Assembly (NCBI RefSeq): GCF_010365865.1
Contig: NZ_CP048020.1
Location: forward strand, 1,302,001 to 1,366,000
Reading direction: 5' to 3'
Source of the DNA: Treponema vincentii
GTDB taxonomy: Bacteria; Spirochaetota; Spirochaetia; Treponematales; Treponemataceae
Length of the DNA: 64,000 bases
Shown here in pieces: positions 63,237 through 64,000 of this stretch. The number at the start of each line of letters is the position of its first letter. The stretch's first letter is position 1. Below the pieces are notes generated by a model that was not told where the DNA came from, ran no database searches, and saw nothing but the letters and a program-made list of their open reading frames with translations. Made by a program: the position numbers and the translations under genes.

Positions 63237-63888
63237 AAATAACTTTTTATTTCAATATACGGCTCGAAATACGGTGATTCACCGCCTTCCGGCGGGAGTA
63301 AAATTCTGCGTATTATGTCTTTCATCCTTCGTTTTATACGGCGCACCTCAAACGCTGCTGGCAGTCTATGCACTCTTTCTTGTATTGGCCAGCGTTGCTG
63401 CAAAGCTTTCGTGGCTAACGGTAAAAAGGAATTGCCGATTTTTAGGTATCTATGCACTTTGTATTTTTTTTATCAAGATAGTCGGTGTGCCGCTGACGGC
63501 AGATATGCTTAAAACTATGACGGCGGAAACGCTGTTGTTTATGCAAAAGCTCGTGCTTATCTTATTTACTGCCTCGATATTTTACGAAACCACCTCAAAA
63601 CTGGAGTTTTTTGTACTCTGCGAAAAAATCGAACGCTTCTTTTGCAGAAAAAAATACACCGGCGCTTTTTCAACGCTCTTTACCATCACATTGATGTGCG
63701 TTCCCCGTGTGTTTGAGGTGTGGGCTCAATTGAACTACGCTTACGATGCACGTACCTGTCGGCGGCGTGATATTGTCAGTGCCTACCGCCGGTTTGCTTC
63801 ACTATTGCCTGCACTTATCGAAAATCTCTTACGTTTTGCCGTTACCGCCGAAAAAGCCCTCAAAAACCGCCGACTGCGGGGGTGTTAA
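63223..63888 (+). CDS. bioN: ECF transporter T-component (BioN-like)
   Basis: The 221-residue membrane protein has about five helices and the EcfT core AFSTLFTITLMCVPRVFEVWAQ followed by DARTCRRR, where the usual coupling motif A-R-G is modified. Start is GTG at 63223, overlapping bioM by 14 bases. It links the ATPase to the BioY S-component. C-terminus is short, after KNRRLRGC. Confidence 0.85.
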   Translation: MTVDKNNFLFQYTARNTVIHRLPAGVKFCVLCLSSFVLYGAPQTLLAVYALFLVLASVAAKLSWLTVKRNCRFLGIYALCIFFIKIVGVPLTADMLKTMTAETLLFMQKLVLILFTASIFYETTSKLEFFVLCEKIERFFCRKKYTGAFSTLFTITLMCVPRVFEVWAQLNYAYDARTCRRRDIVSAYRRFASLLPALIENLLRFAVTAEKALKNRRLRGC

Positions 63889-63896
63889 ACAACCGA

Positions 63897-63915
63897 CCTG
63901 ATGCGTTTACCCTGA
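63897..63915. repeat. Nested-hairpin repeat, arm fragment E
   Basis: CCTGATGCGTTTACCCTGA matches the outer right arm of copies C and D (CTGATGC-GTTxCCC). No left arm lies in the preceding ~200 bases, since bioN fills them. It follows the bioN stop by 9 bases. Confidence 0.5.
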
Positions 63916-63933
63916 CTTCTTGGTGCAAGCCGT

Positions 63934-63963
63934 TTGACAATAGGGCAGTGTTTGTTATATTCT
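63934..63963 (+). promoter_or_regulatory. Promoter of the last, partial gene
   Basis: TTGACA (63934-63939) and TATTCT (63958-63963) with an 18-base spacer. The first ATG lies 10 bases after the -10 box. Confidence 0.5.
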
Positions 63964-63973
63964 ATACGACAAT

Positions 63974-64000
63974 ATGTTTGTATCGATAATGATAGATCCG
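63974..64000 (+). CDS. Start of an unknown gene, runs off window
   Basis: A frame opens with ATG at 63974 (MFVSIMIDP) and continues to the window edge. It sits a few bases after a predicted transcription start. A second ATG is in the same frame at 63989. Nothing can be said about function. Confidence 0.35.

Overview
The window looks like a chromosomal segment of a host-associated Treponema (spirochaete). The reasons are the gene order uvrA then an lptD-like gene, a diadenylate cyclase cluster, a two-phosphatase/STAS/anti-sigma-kinase module, many lipoproteins with spirochaete-style lipoboxes, and treponemal LRR and beta-helix surface proteins. The moderate GC content and the xylose operon suggest an oral group related to T. 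vincentii/T. medium rather than T. pallidum. The species is an inference from memory, not a search result.

Layout. 1-6130 (minus strand): the start of an unknown gene, a TPM-domain protein, prmC, prfA, an ankyrin protein with a Rossmann/TIR-like N-terminus and a cation/proton antiporter; a copy of the prmC 3' end lies at 410-514. 6566-14489 (plus): a strong promoter and 20-bp palindromic operator drive a xylose operon (ChvE-type binding protein, ATPase, permease, xylB, xylA, LacI-family regulator). 14591-23930: a DUF4912 protein, a catalytically dead-looking GH57 protein, gpmA, uvrA, lptD. 24281-35314: an accessory surface region with a large beta-helix lipoprotein, a decayed toxin-antitoxin pair, an IS3-family element, and two copies of a beta-barrel plus LRR-lipoprotein cassette separated by an Rpn-type nuclease. 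35613-39145 (minus): a C69 dipeptidase, a CapD-like dehydratase and a NusG paralogue. 39249-49425 (plus): folP-cdaA-cdaR-acpS, DUF2225, truA, a His-rich G3E GTPase, MATE, AsnC regulator, aminotransferase, HAD phosphatase. 49817-55618: an oligopeptide ABC transporter (oppDFBCA). 55728-60184: a partner-switching module. 60208-63888: a VanY-like peptidase, a proline-rich lipoprotein and a biotin-type ECF transporter (bioY, bioM, bioN). An unknown gene starts at 63974.

Two patterns cut across the window. First, at least nine otherwise intact genes, among them prfA and oppA, plus an IS transposase, carry seventeen frameshifts, all at homopolymer runs and nearly all one base too long. They look like sequence errors more than real pseudogenes, so those genes are annotated here as single coding regions. 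Second, the intergenic spaces hold several families of nested hairpins: a terminator-like AAATTTT hairpin next to long inverted arms (243, 1787, 35419, 49451, 63897), hairpins with a conserved TCC-containing hexaloop (23982, 49566, 49646, 52737), and stem-TCA-stem hairpins followed by TTTCCTT (519, 15284, 28105). These and the barrel/LRR cassette are the best candidates for something not described before.
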